Positions 41,417 to 49,597 of a stretch of 64,000 bases of DNA are shown here, piece by piece (position 1 is the stretch's first letter; the number at the start of each line of letters is the position of its first letter). The notes beneath the pieces were generated by a model that worked only from the letters and a program-made list of their open reading frames with translations, did not search any database and was not told the origin of the DNA. The translations under genes and the position numbers were made by a program. Source of the stretch: Bradyrhizobium sp. AZCC 1721 (GTDB lineage Bacteria > Pseudomonadota > Alphaproteobacteria > Rhizobiales > Xanthobacteraceae); NCBI RefSeq assembly GCF_036924715.1, contig NZ_JAZHSB010000001.1, forward strand, positions 1,479,001 to 1,543,000, given 5' to 3'.

Positions 41417-42859
41417 ATGGGTAACCGCCGTGAGGGCAGACCCGCGGTGGCCCCTGTTTCCGCGTTTGGAAAGCCTATGGCTTACATTTCAAGTGCTTCA
41501 CGACCAATGAGCTTGGGCGATCATTATCTGGCGCTGCTCGGCGGCGTGCTGCTGGGATATGCGATGATGGGTAAAGGGTTCGCCTACCTCGGTTTCCCGC
41601 CCATCTACATGGGCGAGGTAGCCCTCTTCGCTGGCATTGTCGTCTTCCTGCGGACAGGCTGCCTTATCGCTGCACTGGCGAAGCTACCGAGCCCTCTCCT
41701 GTCTGTTCTGATGATCTGGGTACTGTTACGCGCGCTGCCCTTCGTTGGGGTATATGGCGTCGATGCGCTGCGCGACAGCGTCTTAATCATGTATGGGGCC
41801 TTCGCCTTCATCGTCATTGCACTGCTGCTGGAAGACGCTCGCCGCATCAATACGATAGTTCGCTACTATGGTGCCTTCTTGAAAATCTATATCCCGGCAA
41901 TCCCTTTCCTTTTTGCGTTCAATCATCATTTGGCGGATTCCATTCCGTATGTGCCCGGAACAACTGTCCGGCTGATTTGGATTGGGCCCGGCGAGGTCGC
42001 GGTGCATTTGGCCGGAGCTGCCGTGTTCGCCCTTGTGCGATTTCGCAAGGTGACGCTGCACTGGATCGTCCTTCTCGTCGCTGCGCTGGCAACGGTTAGC
42101 GCCTTGAGCCGCGGCGGCATGCTTGCTTTTGCCGTTCCCGTCACGTTTGCGATGCTCACGCTCGGGAAGATACGCGAGATGGCAGCCGTTCTCCTGACCG
42201 GGCTGGTGATCCTTGCCGCAGCCTACACCGTTGAGCCGACTTTCACTGAGTATAGCGAGGCGCGCTCCAGCGAAGAGCGCTCCATCAGTACACGTCAGCT
42301 CATCGATAATGTTGTGAGCATCGGCGGCTGGGCCGGAGAGCAGACCGAAGGCACGAAGGAATGGCGCCTGGAATGGTGGAGCATTATTGTCAACGATACG
42401 CTCTATGGGCCGAATTTCTGGACCGGACGAGGCTTCGGATTGAATCTGGCCGACGCGGATCGCTTTCGCACCGATCACAACGTACCGGCGCTGCGAAGTC
42501 CCCACAATGTCCACATGACACTGCTGGCGCGCGCCGGGGTTCCGGGCGTGGCACTGTGGATCCTCTTCCTCGCCTCCTGGCTTGCAATGCTGATGAACGC
42601 CTTGCTGACCGCTCGGCGCTGCCGGCAGCCCGAGTGGGCCGGCCTCTTCCTATTCATCGGCTGTTACGTCATGTCCATGATCATCAATGCCACGTTCGAC
42701 GTCGCGCTCGAAGGGCCCATGCAGGGCATTTGGTTTTGGTGTCTGATCGGCTTCGGTATCGGGTCGGTGATGGTCTATCGTGCGCAGGCGCTCAGCGTCT
42801 TGCCGCACCACGCAGTCTTGTTTGGCTCCAAGGCAGTGCCCGCCAAGGAGGCGCCATGA
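41417..42859 (+). CDS. O-antigen ligase/polymerase-like membrane protein (Wzy type)
   Basis: About 11 hydrophobic helices over 480 residues with a large periplasmic loop (about residues 270-370) before the signature region GRGFGLNLADADRF and HNVHMTLLARAGVPGVALW. The RSPHNVHM motif is typical of the Wzy_C/O-antigen ligase family, which polymerises or transfers lipid-linked units in the periplasm. It lies between the export protein and a glycosyltransferase and probably polymerises the exopolysaccharide. Its TGA overlaps the next ATG (ATGA). Confidence 0.85.
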   Translation: MGNRREGRPAVAPVSAFGKPMAYISSASRPMSLGDHYLALLGGVLLGYAMMGKGFAYLGFPPIYMGEVALFAGIVVFLRTGCLIAALAKLPSPLLSVLMIWVLLRALPFVGVYGVDALRDSVLIMYGAFAFIVIALLLEDARRINTIVRYYGAFLKIYIPAIPFLFAFNHHLADSIPYVPGTTVRLIWIGPGEVAVHLAGAAVFALVRFRKVTLHWIVLLVAALATVSALSRGGMLAFAVPVTFAMLTLGKIREMAAVLLTGLVILAAAYTVEPTFTEYSEARSSEERSISTRQLIDNVVSIGGWAGEQTEGTKEWRLEWWSIIVNDTLYGPNFWTGRGFGLNLADADRFRTDHNVPALRSPHNVHMTLLARAGVPGVALWILFLASWLAMLMNALLTARRCRQPEWAGLFLFIGCYVMSMIINATFDVALEGPMQGIWFWCLIGFGIGSVMVYRAQALSVLPHHAVLFGSKAVPAKEAP

Positions 42860-43149
42860 GCGCGCCCGGCGCAATGGGGCCGTTACAGTCGACTGCGCTA
42901 GCCGCGGCGTTACTCGGTACTAGCATTCCTAATGCTAGGGTTTCAGCGCGAGAGGCTAGGAACAGAATGGTCGGCGCACATCTAACATATAATGATCGAC
43001 AGAAACGATCGTCGCTCCGCCTACAATCGCGCAAGGGTTCGAGCGGAGCGCCAAATACTGCGACAACGGAGCTTTCCCCTCTTTCGCGCAGAGGTCGGAG
43101 CCATCGCCGCATTCAAGCTGGATGCGGGAAGCAAATCGTGTGCAGGTAG
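42856..43149 (+). CDS. possible small coupled protein
   Basis: An ATG overlaps the polymerase stop (ATGA) and the frame stays open for 97 codons (MSAPGAMGPLQSTALAAALL first). The second half is Ser/Arg-rich and looks non-coding, and the frame runs through a perfect palindrome. It may be a real short protein with an altered end or chance. Weak. Confidence 0.25.
   Translation: MSAPGAMGPLQSTALAAALLGTSIPNARVSAREARNRMVGAHLTYNDRQKRSSLRLQSRKGSSGAPNTATTELSPLSRRGRSHRRIQAGCGKQIVCR
42920..42938. promoter_or_regulatory. 19-bp perfect palindrome
   Basis: ctagcatt-cct-aatgctag forms an exact 8-bp inverted repeat with a 3-base centre. It lies between the polymerase and glycosyltransferase genes, about 220 bases before the latter start. 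It could be an operator (for example for a LuxR- or TetR-type dimer) or an RNA hairpin; no poly-T tract follows, so a terminator is less likely. Confidence 0.5.
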
Positions 43150-43156
43150 CGTACCG

Positions 43157-44191
43157 ATGAGGATACTCGAGATCTCTCGCTCCGGCTTTTTCAAGGCGCT
43201 GCAACCCGACAGCACGGTCTGGATCCGATGGGGCTCACCTTTGACCGCCGACGAACCTCATCGGCCTGAAGCATTCGGTTCGTCGACCGTTGCGAGCGCG
43301 CTTCGGCATGCTTGCAACAAGACCTACGATCTCATCGTGCTTCCGGCAATCCATCCCGACCACAGGTTCGATCAACCTCTGCACAAATTGCTGGCTAAAA
43401 GCATGCTGCAGGCGTTTGGTCGTTCGCCAGCATTTTCAAGGCTGCTCAATCGTCTCATCATCGGCGCCAACCGCCATGCTATCGTCGACGTCAGGGACGA
43501 ACGCGATCTCTGCGAGACGACGATCCGGCTGTTTCCGCGAAACACACTCTATTTCAAGAGAGAATTGGACCTCGATCGGATCCTAGATCTGCAAGCGCCT
43601 GACAGAGTTCGCCCCCTGTCCCTGTTCGTTCCGGACGAGCGCTACGTGCCTTCCCCGCGCGGAAAGGATATCGACATCTTTTTCGCCGGTGCTCTCTGCA
43701 ACGGGATAAGAACGGAAGCCCTCGATGCGGCTCACAGCTTGGCTGCTCGCGGTCTCCCTGTCGTCACGCCGTGCACGCCTTTGCCTTATCCTGAGTTTAT
43801 GACGGCGCTTGCCCGGTCATGGCTGGTGCTCTCACCGGAAGGCTATGGGTGGGATTGCTATCGTCACTACGAGGCCTGCCTCGCCGGCTCCGTTCCGGTG
43901 ATCAGCAGCCCGAGGTACCGTCGCCGTCTTTATCTCGAGGACGGCGTGCACTGCTTCTACTACGACGCCGACCGGGGTTCGCTCGCCGACCAGTTGCTGG
44001 CACTTCTCGTGGACAAGGACCGGCTTTTGCGTATGGCCGAGGCCGGCCGGCGGCATGTACTCGCCAACCATACGCGTTCGGCGGTGGCCAACTATATGTT
44101 GAAAGAGATCTTTGGAGGAAGCCCGGCGATGGCTGACCTGCTCTCCGAGAATTCCCAGTCAACACCTCGCCTCGAACGAAGGTCCCTTTGA
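43157..44191 (+). CDS. glycosyltransferase (CgeB/GT1-like)
   Basis: The ATG at 43157 gives MRILEISRSGFFKALQPDST and a 344-residue protein. The N-terminal half lacks known motifs; the C-terminal half has IDIFFAGALCNGIRTEALDA, LSPEGYGWDCYRHYEACLAG and VPVISSPRY, the pattern of the Glyco_trans_1_2 (CgeB-like) group. Longer in-frame sequence upstream to 42992 is probably not translated. Acts on an unknown acceptor within the exopolysaccharide pathway. Its stop overlaps a TTG of the next frame (TTGA). Confidence 0.8.
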   Translation: MRILEISRSGFFKALQPDSTVWIRWGSPLTADEPHRPEAFGSSTVASALRHACNKTYDLIVLPAIHPDHRFDQPLHKLLAKSMLQAFGRSPAFSRLLNRLIIGANRHAIVDVRDERDLCETTIRLFPRNTLYFKRELDLDRILDLQAPDRVRPLSLFVPDERYVPSPRGKDIDIFFAGALCNGIRTEALDAAHSLAARGLPVVTPCTPLPYPEFMTALARSWLVLSPEGYGWDCYRHYEACLAGSVPVISSPRYRRRLYLEDGVHCFYYDADRGSLADQLLALLVDKDRLLRMAEAGRRHVLANHTRSAVANYMLKEIFGGSPAMADLLSENSQSTPRLERRSL

Positions 44192-44253
44192 AGCCGCTAG
44201 GTCGAAAGTCGGACTCATGGTGCAGGTGCGTGGTCGGCTTTAGCACGGAGTCA

Positions 44254-45828
44254 ATGATGATCTGCTGCGATCGACCGAATGATGCTTTTTGGCGATGGGT
44301 GAATGATGCCCAACACCCTGGTCGACCGCTGTGGCGGGCACTGATGCGGTTGATTGCGGCCGAGGCCGCAATTTGCCGGGTGATGGTCTGCATCCTGCTT
44401 GCCGTGGCTCTACAACTGGTCGCGACACCCACCGCACAGGGGGTCAGCAACGCGCCCTGCCCCCGAAATGCGTTTGCCGTGGAGCCCGGTGCCTCGATCC
44501 AGGCCGCGGTCGACCGCGCCGACCGTGGCGCAACATTCTGCCTCAAGAATGGTATTCACCGGATGCAAGCTATTCGCCCCAAGCCGGGGCAGAGCTTCCA
44601 GGGCGAGGGCCAAACGGTTCTCAACGGCAGCCGCTTGCTCACAACCTTCAGCCTCGAGGAAGGGTACTGGGTGGCGAGTGGGCAAGTACAGGTTGGACGA
44701 AAACATGGGGAATGCACGAAAACGGTTCCGGCTTGTAACTTGCCTGAAGGTTTGTTCATCGATGACCAGCCTCTCGTCCAGGTGCTAACTAGGGAGAGCG
44801 TCGAGCCAGGCCGGTTCTATTTCGATCACGCTAGGTCCCGCATCTATTTCGCCGATGACCCGACGGGCCGCAAGGTCGAGGCCACGGTGGCCGCGTTCGC
44901 GTTCGAGAGCAGGGCGTCCAACGTGGTGATCAGGAACGTCATCATCGAGAAATATGCGAGCGTTGCTGAGAAGGGCGCGATTCAAGCCCAAGAAGCCGTT
45001 GAATGGATCGTCGAGAACTGCGACGTGCGGCTGAACAGCGGGGCTGGAATCGCGGTCGGTACTGGCAGTCGCGTACGCGGCTCCAACATTCATCACAATG
45101 GCCAGATCGGTATCACCGGCGCAGGCCGAGACGTCCTGATCGAGGGCAATCAGGTTTGGGCAAACAATATCCGCGGATTTTCGTCTTCGTGGGAAGCCGG
45201 TGGCGTGAAGATCGCCTTGGGTGATGGTGTCGTGTTTCGTGGCAATCACATCCATGACAACTTCGGTCCCGGCTTGTGGTGTGATATCAACTGCCGCAAC
45301 GTAGTTTACGAGAATAATATCGTCGAGCGCAACCACGGCGCCGGTATTTTTCACGAAATCTCGTTCAACGCAGTCATTCGCAACAACATCGTCCGCCATA
45401 ACGGCATCGCTAACAATGGCTGGTTCGGGGGCAGCGGCATTCTCGTTGCTGCATCGCAGGACGTGGAGGTATATGGCAACACACTGGCTGTCAGCCCAGG
45501 CAGATGCGGAGTCATGCTGATAGACCAAGGCCGCGATGACCAAGTTCGGACTCGCAGCGGTCCGATATACAAGACGCGCAACAACTCAGTCCGCGACAAC
45601 GAGATGACTTTTGAGGGCGCCGCCTGTGCTGGAGGCGCGTCCGACGTCGAGCCGGGCCATGAAAACTTCTCCATCATCATGGACGGCGACAACCTGTTTG
45701 ACGGGAATGTCTATCGTGTTCCGCAAACGGGCGGGCCGGCGCGCTTTGTGTGGGGACATGAGGTTCTCGACTGGGAGACGTTGCGCGGGAAAGGCCTGGA
45801 GCCGAAGGGGCGGCTGGTGGTCTATTGA
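44254..45828 (+). CDS. secreted right-handed beta-helix protein
   Basis: The ATG at 44254 has ggag close upstream; ATG 44344 is an alternative that would leave a shorter signal peptide. Hydrophobic signal near residues 45-62 (VMVCILLAVALQLVATPT). The mature part shows PbH1-type repeats of about 22 residues, for example VIRNVIIEKYASVAE, VLIEGNQVWANNIRG, VVYENNIVERNHGAG and VIRNNIVRHNGI, typical of a parallel beta-helix. Such proteins in exopolysaccharide loci are polysaccharide lyases or epimerases. No catalytic residues can be assigned by eye. Confidence 0.75.
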   Translation: MMICCDRPNDAFWRWVNDAQHPGRPLWRALMRLIAAEAAICRVMVCILLAVALQLVATPTAQGVSNAPCPRNAFAVEPGASIQAAVDRADRGATFCLKNGIHRMQAIRPKPGQSFQGEGQTVLNGSRLLTTFSLEEGYWVASGQVQVGRKHGECTKTVPACNLPEGLFIDDQPLVQVLTRESVEPGRFYFDHARSRIYFADDPTGRKVEATVAAFAFESRASNVVIRNVIIEKYASVAEKGAIQAQEAVEWIVENCDVRLNSGAGIAVGTGSRVRGSNIHHNGQIGITGAGRDVLIEGNQVWANNIRGFSSSWEAGGVKIALGDGVVFRGNHIHDNFGPGLWCDINCRNVVYENNIVERNHGAGIFHEISFNAVIRNNIVRHNGIANNGWFGGSGILVAASQDVEVYGNTLAVSPGRCGVMLIDQGRDDQVRTRSGPIYKTRNNSVRDNEMTFEGAACAGGASDVEPGHENFSIIMDGDNLFDGNVYRVPQTGGPARFVWGHEVLDWETLRGKGLEPKGRLVVY

Positions 45829-46140
45829 TTGCCGGTCTGCCTGAAACTCTCAGGTCATCGGTTCGCCTCGGCTGTCATACGACATGGAGACTGTCATCGG
45901 CCGCGGGAAGCCATGAAACAGAAATCGGCCCGCAGCACGCATGTTGAGCGATCTCACTCGGATCGCCGCGGCGATGTGTTCGAGAGCGCGTTCCAGAGCA
46001 GAGGCCCAACCGGATTACTCCATTGTTGCAGTGATCGATCTGCCTCGATCCCGAGTATCATCAATAACGAGTATCATCAATAAATCGGCCCATGGCAGGA
46101 AAAATCGGCCCATGGCAGGAAACTGTAGGGAGCGAGTGCA
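45829..46140. other. intergenic region with two short tandem duplications
   Basis: About 310 bases. Contains the exact 16-bp and 20-bp tandem repeats at 46052-46122. Frames here are open but Arg/Ser-rich; no gene is supported. Confidence 0.4.
46052..46122. repeat. adjacent 16-bp and 20-bp exact tandem duplications
   Basis: cgagtatcatcaataa occurs twice (46052-46067, 46068-46083), immediately followed by aatcggcccatggcaggaaa twice (46083-46102, 46103-46122). Both units are exact. They end 18 bases before the epimerase start codon and could change its leader or promoter. Confidence 0.9.
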
Positions 46141-47136
46141 ATGCGTAAACAAGCGACCGTGCTGGTGACTGGAGCGGGCGGATTTATTGGGCACCATCTC
46201 GTCAAGTACCTCGCCAAGCGTGGATACGTCGTGCGCGGTGTCGACATTAAGGGTCCGGAATACGAAAGAACGGAGGCTGACGAGTTTGTGATCGCAGACC
46301 TTCGGAAGCCTGCCGACTGCATGAGAGCGACCAAAGACATCGATGAGGTCTACCACCTTGCCGCCGACATGGGTGGTATCGGCTACATCAGCTCGTCTCA
46401 TGCGGAGATTGCTGTCAACAATACGCTGATCAATGCGCATACGCTCCGCGCAGCCCGCGAGAACGGAGTGAAGCGGTTCCTATTCTCGTCATCAGCGTGC
46501 ATTTATCCTCAATACCTTCAGAATAAGCCCGATGTCGTGCCCTTGCGCGAGGAAGACGCCTTTCCCGCGCAGCCCGAGGAGGGCTATGGGCTCGAAAAAC
46601 TCTACATGGAGAAGCTCTGTCAGTACTTCACAGAGGACTGGGGCTTCTCGACACGAGTCCTCCGCTTCCATAATGTCTATGGGCCGCTCGGCACCTATGA
46701 GGGAGGCCGTGAGAAAGCTCCGGCCGCAATTTGCCGGAAAGTCTCGTTACTCGCGGATCACAGCGAGATCGAGGTCTGGGGCGACGGGAAGCAGACGCGA
46801 TCGTTCATGTACATCGATGATTGCGTCGAAGGCATTTACCGCATCATGCAGTCCGACTATAGCGCGCCGCTCAATCTGGGAACCGATGAATTGGTCAGCG
46901 TCGACGATCTCGTCGACATCGTCTGCGAAATCGCGGGCAAGACGCTAGTCAAGCGGTACGACACCTCACGTCCACAAGGCGTACGCGGTCGCAACAGTGA
47001 CAACTCGCGGCTGAGAAGTGTTCTCGGCTGGGAGCCGAAGACGCCGTTGCGAGTAGGGCTCATCCCGACTTATCGATGGATCGAAGCGTGCATACGAGGT
47101 CAACTGGGTCAGCCTATGGTGACTGCGGCCGAGTAG
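46141..47136 (+). CDS. GDP-mannose 3,5-epimerase-like NAD-dependent epimerase
   Basis: A tagggagcg site precedes the ATG. The 331-residue extended SDR has VLVTGAGGFIGHHLVKYLAK, the rare ADMGGIGYISSSHAE segment found in GDP-mannose 3,5-epimerases, FSSSACIYPQYLQ, YGLEKLYMEKLC with YxxxK, RFHNVYGPLGTYEGGREKAP and KQTRSFMYIDDC. These make GDP-L-galactose from GDP-mannose in known enzymes. In this island it would supply a rare sugar nucleotide. Closely followed by the sugar transferase gene. Confidence 0.85.
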   Translation: MRKQATVLVTGAGGFIGHHLVKYLAKRGYVVRGVDIKGPEYERTEADEFVIADLRKPADCMRATKDIDEVYHLAADMGGIGYISSSHAEIAVNNTLINAHTLRAARENGVKRFLFSSSACIYPQYLQNKPDVVPLREEDAFPAQPEEGYGLEKLYMEKLCQYFTEDWGFSTRVLRFHNVYGPLGTYEGGREKAPAAICRKVSLLADHSEIEVWGDGKQTRSFMYIDDCVEGIYRIMQSDYSAPLNLGTDELVSVDDLVDIVCEIAGKTLVKRYDTSRPQGVRGRNSDNSRLRSVLGWEPKTPLRVGLIPTYRWIEACIRGQLGQPMVTAAE

Positions 47137-47222
47137 GAGCCGGAATCGCGTTTGCCGATCAAGCAGGATGTGGTCCGCAAAACATCTGTCGCAGAGATAC
47201 CCAAAATCGGGAAGAGGTGCGA

Positions 47223-48689
47223 ATGGCAGAAGTTGGGGCGATTCTTCCGGGGAGCGATGCGCCGAAGAGCCGTTATCGTGGCTGGCGTAGGGGCGATGAG
47301 GGATTTGCCAATCGATTTCGAAAGCCCGTTGTCGTCGCGACGTTGGTGTTCGGCGATGTAGTTGCCGCCATTGCCGCCATGTCCCTCAGTCGAGCGTTGA
47401 TTGAGATGACTGGTACGCAACCGCCCGACCCCAAACACCTCCTGATACTCCTCCTCATTTTGGTGTTTTCTTGCGTTCGCCTATACACCGGATGTGGGCC
47501 TAGTCCCTATGAGCGTCTCCGGCTGCGCGCCATCGGTATCATGGGCCTGATGGCGATCGAATTGCTGGTCGGACTTCCGGATGGACAGTGGGGCCTGCTC
47601 CTTGTGGGATTTAGTGAAGCACTTTGTCTGCTGGTCTTCGGTCACTACGTCGAGACGATGATACGGACCCTATTGATCCATCTCGATCTGTGGGGAGCTT
47701 CGGTCGCCTTAGTCGGCTGTGGTGATAACAGTCGAAAATTGGCCCAGTTGCTCGTGGATCAGCCTTCCCTCGGCTTAAGGCCGATCGGATTCATCGAGAC
47801 TTCTCGCGACAGAGATTTGTGCAACGAGGCGCTTCCGTTCCCGCTGATTGGGCGGATAGCGGAGCTGGGCCGAATAAGTCCTCATGTCGAATTCGCGATT
47901 TTCGTTTCTGCGGATGAACTCTCCGCGCTCACGTCTGACCCGCAGCGATGGATGTCATCTTGTCGCTTCCTGCTGGTCGAGGATGTGCGAGATGTACAGA
48001 GCTTGTGGCTGCGTACGCAGATGCTCGGTGGGGCAATCGGAATTGAGATCAGGCGCGACCTCTGTTTGTGGCACAATCAGGTACTTAAGCGAGTCATCGA
48101 TATTCTTCTCGCGATTCCCATTGCGCTACTGGCGTGGCCGATCATCGTCGTTCTTGCGTTTGCCGTTAAGCTTGTCGATCCGGGCCCCGCGTTCTACGTT
48201 CAGGAGCGGATCGGGCGCAAGTCGAAGACGTTGCGAACTTTGAAGCTTCGCACGATGTATACTGACGCCGAACAACGGCTGGAGGAGCATCTGCGCCGCG
48301 ATCCGCGGGCGCGCGCGGAATGGCAGGGCTTTTTCAAGCTCACGCACGACCCTCGGATACTGCCGATCATCGGAAGTTTCATGCGGCGCACCAGTCTTGA
48401 TGAACTGCCGCAACTCTGGAACGTAATTCGTGGCGATATGAGTCTCGTCGGTCCGAGGCCGTTTCCCGCGTATCATATGAATAGCTTTGATCACGAGTTC
48501 CGAATCATTCGTGTCAGCGTTCAGCCCGGCATCACCGGTATGTGGCAGATCTCATCCCGGAGCAACGGCGATTTGCAGGTTCAGAAGGCGCAAGATCTCT
48601 TCTATATTCGAAACTGGTCCATCTGGCTTGATATCTACATTCTGCTGCAGACAGTGATTGTTGTTCTAAACGGTAGAGGCGCCAAGTGA
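47223..48689 (+). CDS. exopolysaccharide polyprenyl-phosphate sugar-1-phosphate transferase
   Basis: The ATG at 47223 has gaagagg upstream. The 488-residue product has four N-terminal helices (VVVATLVFGDVVAAIAAMSL and on), a Rossmann-like CoA-type middle domain (VALVGCGDNSRKLAQLLVDQ), and the C-terminal bacterial sugar transferase domain: QVLKRVIDILLAIPIALLAW, FYVQERIGRKSKTLRTLKLR, RRTSLDELPQLWNVIRGDMS, LVGPRPFPAYH and ISSRSNGDL. This is the WbaP/ExoY class that starts each repeat unit on the lipid carrier. It closes the rightward exopolysaccharide operon. Confidence 0.9.
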   Translation: MAEVGAILPGSDAPKSRYRGWRRGDEGFANRFRKPVVVATLVFGDVVAAIAAMSLSRALIEMTGTQPPDPKHLLILLLILVFSCVRLYTGCGPSPYERLRLRAIGIMGLMAIELLVGLPDGQWGLLLVGFSEALCLLVFGHYVETMIRTLLIHLDLWGASVALVGCGDNSRKLAQLLVDQPSLGLRPIGFIETSRDRDLCNEALPFPLIGRIAELGRISPHVEFAIFVSADELSALTSDPQRWMSSCRFLLVEDVRDVQSLWLRTQMLGGAIGIEIRRDLCLWHNQVLKRVIDILLAIPIALLAWPIIVVLAFAVKLVDPGPAFYVQERIGRKSKTLRTLKLRTMYTDAEQRLEEHLRRDPRARAEWQGFFKLTHDPRILPIIGSFMRRTSLDELPQLWNVIRGDMSLVGPRPFPAYHMNSFDHEFRIIRVSVQPGITGMWQISSRSNGDLQVQKAQDLFYIRNWSIWLDIYILLQTVIVVLNGRGAK

Positions 48690-48773
48690 ATGCGGCTTCC
48701 CGGGCCTCATCGCGTGAACGTCGTCACGATGTGCACTCCGCGTCGTCGTGGTCAAAGCAGAGGTCAGAGTGCG

Positions 48774-48857
48774 AGAGTTGCCGAACAGCGGAGCAAACCT
48801 GACGAGTGGCATCCCGTACGGCGTGACGATTCCGGCGTCGTTGTTTACTGCGCGACC
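48774..48857 (-). pseudogene. fragment of a WecG/TagA-type glycosyltransferase gene
   Basis: On the reverse strand VNNDAGIVTPYGMPLVRFAP then LFGNS parallels [19 protein letters not shown] and LYGKS of the intact gene at 37929-38759. Only about 25 codons of similarity remain. It suggests a second, deleted copy at the right edge of the exopolysaccharide island. Confidence 0.6.
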
Positions 48858-48970
48858 GCTCGCTGCGGGCTTACGTCGCGCCGTTTGGTCGGGGGAAGGA
48901 TCAACTGTCCGACGCTAATGGAAATCCAGTAGGACCGCCGCACTGCCTATCTTGACGCGCAGGCCCGGCT

Positions 48971-49034
48971 ATGAGGGGTAAAGCGGAAGTGGCTCGGACA
49001 TCGTCAAACCGGCTCGATCGACCCTGAACGGACA
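48971..49034 (+). repeat. dispersed intergenic repeat, copy 3
   Basis: Contains gctatgaggggtaaagcgga, agtggctcgg and ctcgatcgaccctgaacgg. It closely matches copy 5 at 58573-58632 and, more weakly, copies 1, 2 and 4. Confidence 0.65.
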
Positions 49035-49189
49035 TGAGGAGAGGATTTCGCCCGTCACGCTAGTCATTCCGGCTTTCTGTCTGGACGTTCAACAAGTTCA
49101 TATATGGGAACGTACGTGCTTTCCGACCACGATTATAGCGCAGCTCCGCAGACCGCGCAGATCGCGTCACCAGTATGCGGCACCAAGAA

Positions 49190-49488
49190 CTTCTCTTCGG
49201 TGCGTCTGTACTCGGCGCCGCAATTGCAACTCGCCAGCGGAAGCTTCATCGCCCTGGGGCACGATCGACCTCTCGCGCCTTCGGCTTCCGATGTATCTTC
49301 TTGCTGGGAGCGCCGACAATGTGGTCGCCCCGGAACAATTTCTTGCAGTGGAGCGGCTGGTAGGAACGCAGCCGGAATATGTCCGCCACGAGGTCGCGCC
49401 GTGTAATTATCCGGGTCTACTCATGGGAAAGCGGACGCTCGAAGAGTATTGGCCGAGGATTGCGCGTTGGATGAAAGAGGTTGATTGA
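49190..49488 (+). pseudogene. C-terminal remnant of a PHA depolymerase-like alpha/beta hydrolase
   Basis: Frame 1 gives QLASGSFIALG, then a shift leads to GTIDLSRLRLPMYLLAGSAD, and NVVAPEQFLAVERLVGTQPE to ARWMKEVD with stop at 49486-49488. LLAGSADNVVAPEQ is the acid-containing loop (Asp) of the family that degrades PHA, and HEVAP carries the former His position. N-terminus, including the nucleophile, is missing. It lies directly beside the PHA synthase, as intact depolymerase genes often do. Confidence 0.6.
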
Positions 49489-49597
49489 GTGAGCCTGGCC
49501 ACTTCCGCTAATGGGCACAAACTTGACCTGCCGTCCCGTCCAACGCATGTCCAGTTCATGACCCGTCTGAGAAATCGGTAAGCCGCTACTTTGTTTT

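Larger units (their letters stand above)
48690..49190. other. intergenic region with gene and repeat remnants
   Basis: About 500 bases. Holds a WecG-type fragment (48774-48857, reverse) and a dispersed-repeat copy (48971-49034). No intact gene. Confidence 0.5.

Noticed and set aside
41783..42514. 243-codon reverse frame in the polymerase gene
   Set aside because: Antisense to a clear membrane protein gene; no independent signals.
44785..45543. 252-codon reverse frame with Val/Asp-rich sequence
   Set aside because: Antisense of the beta-helix repeats, which explains its regular pattern.
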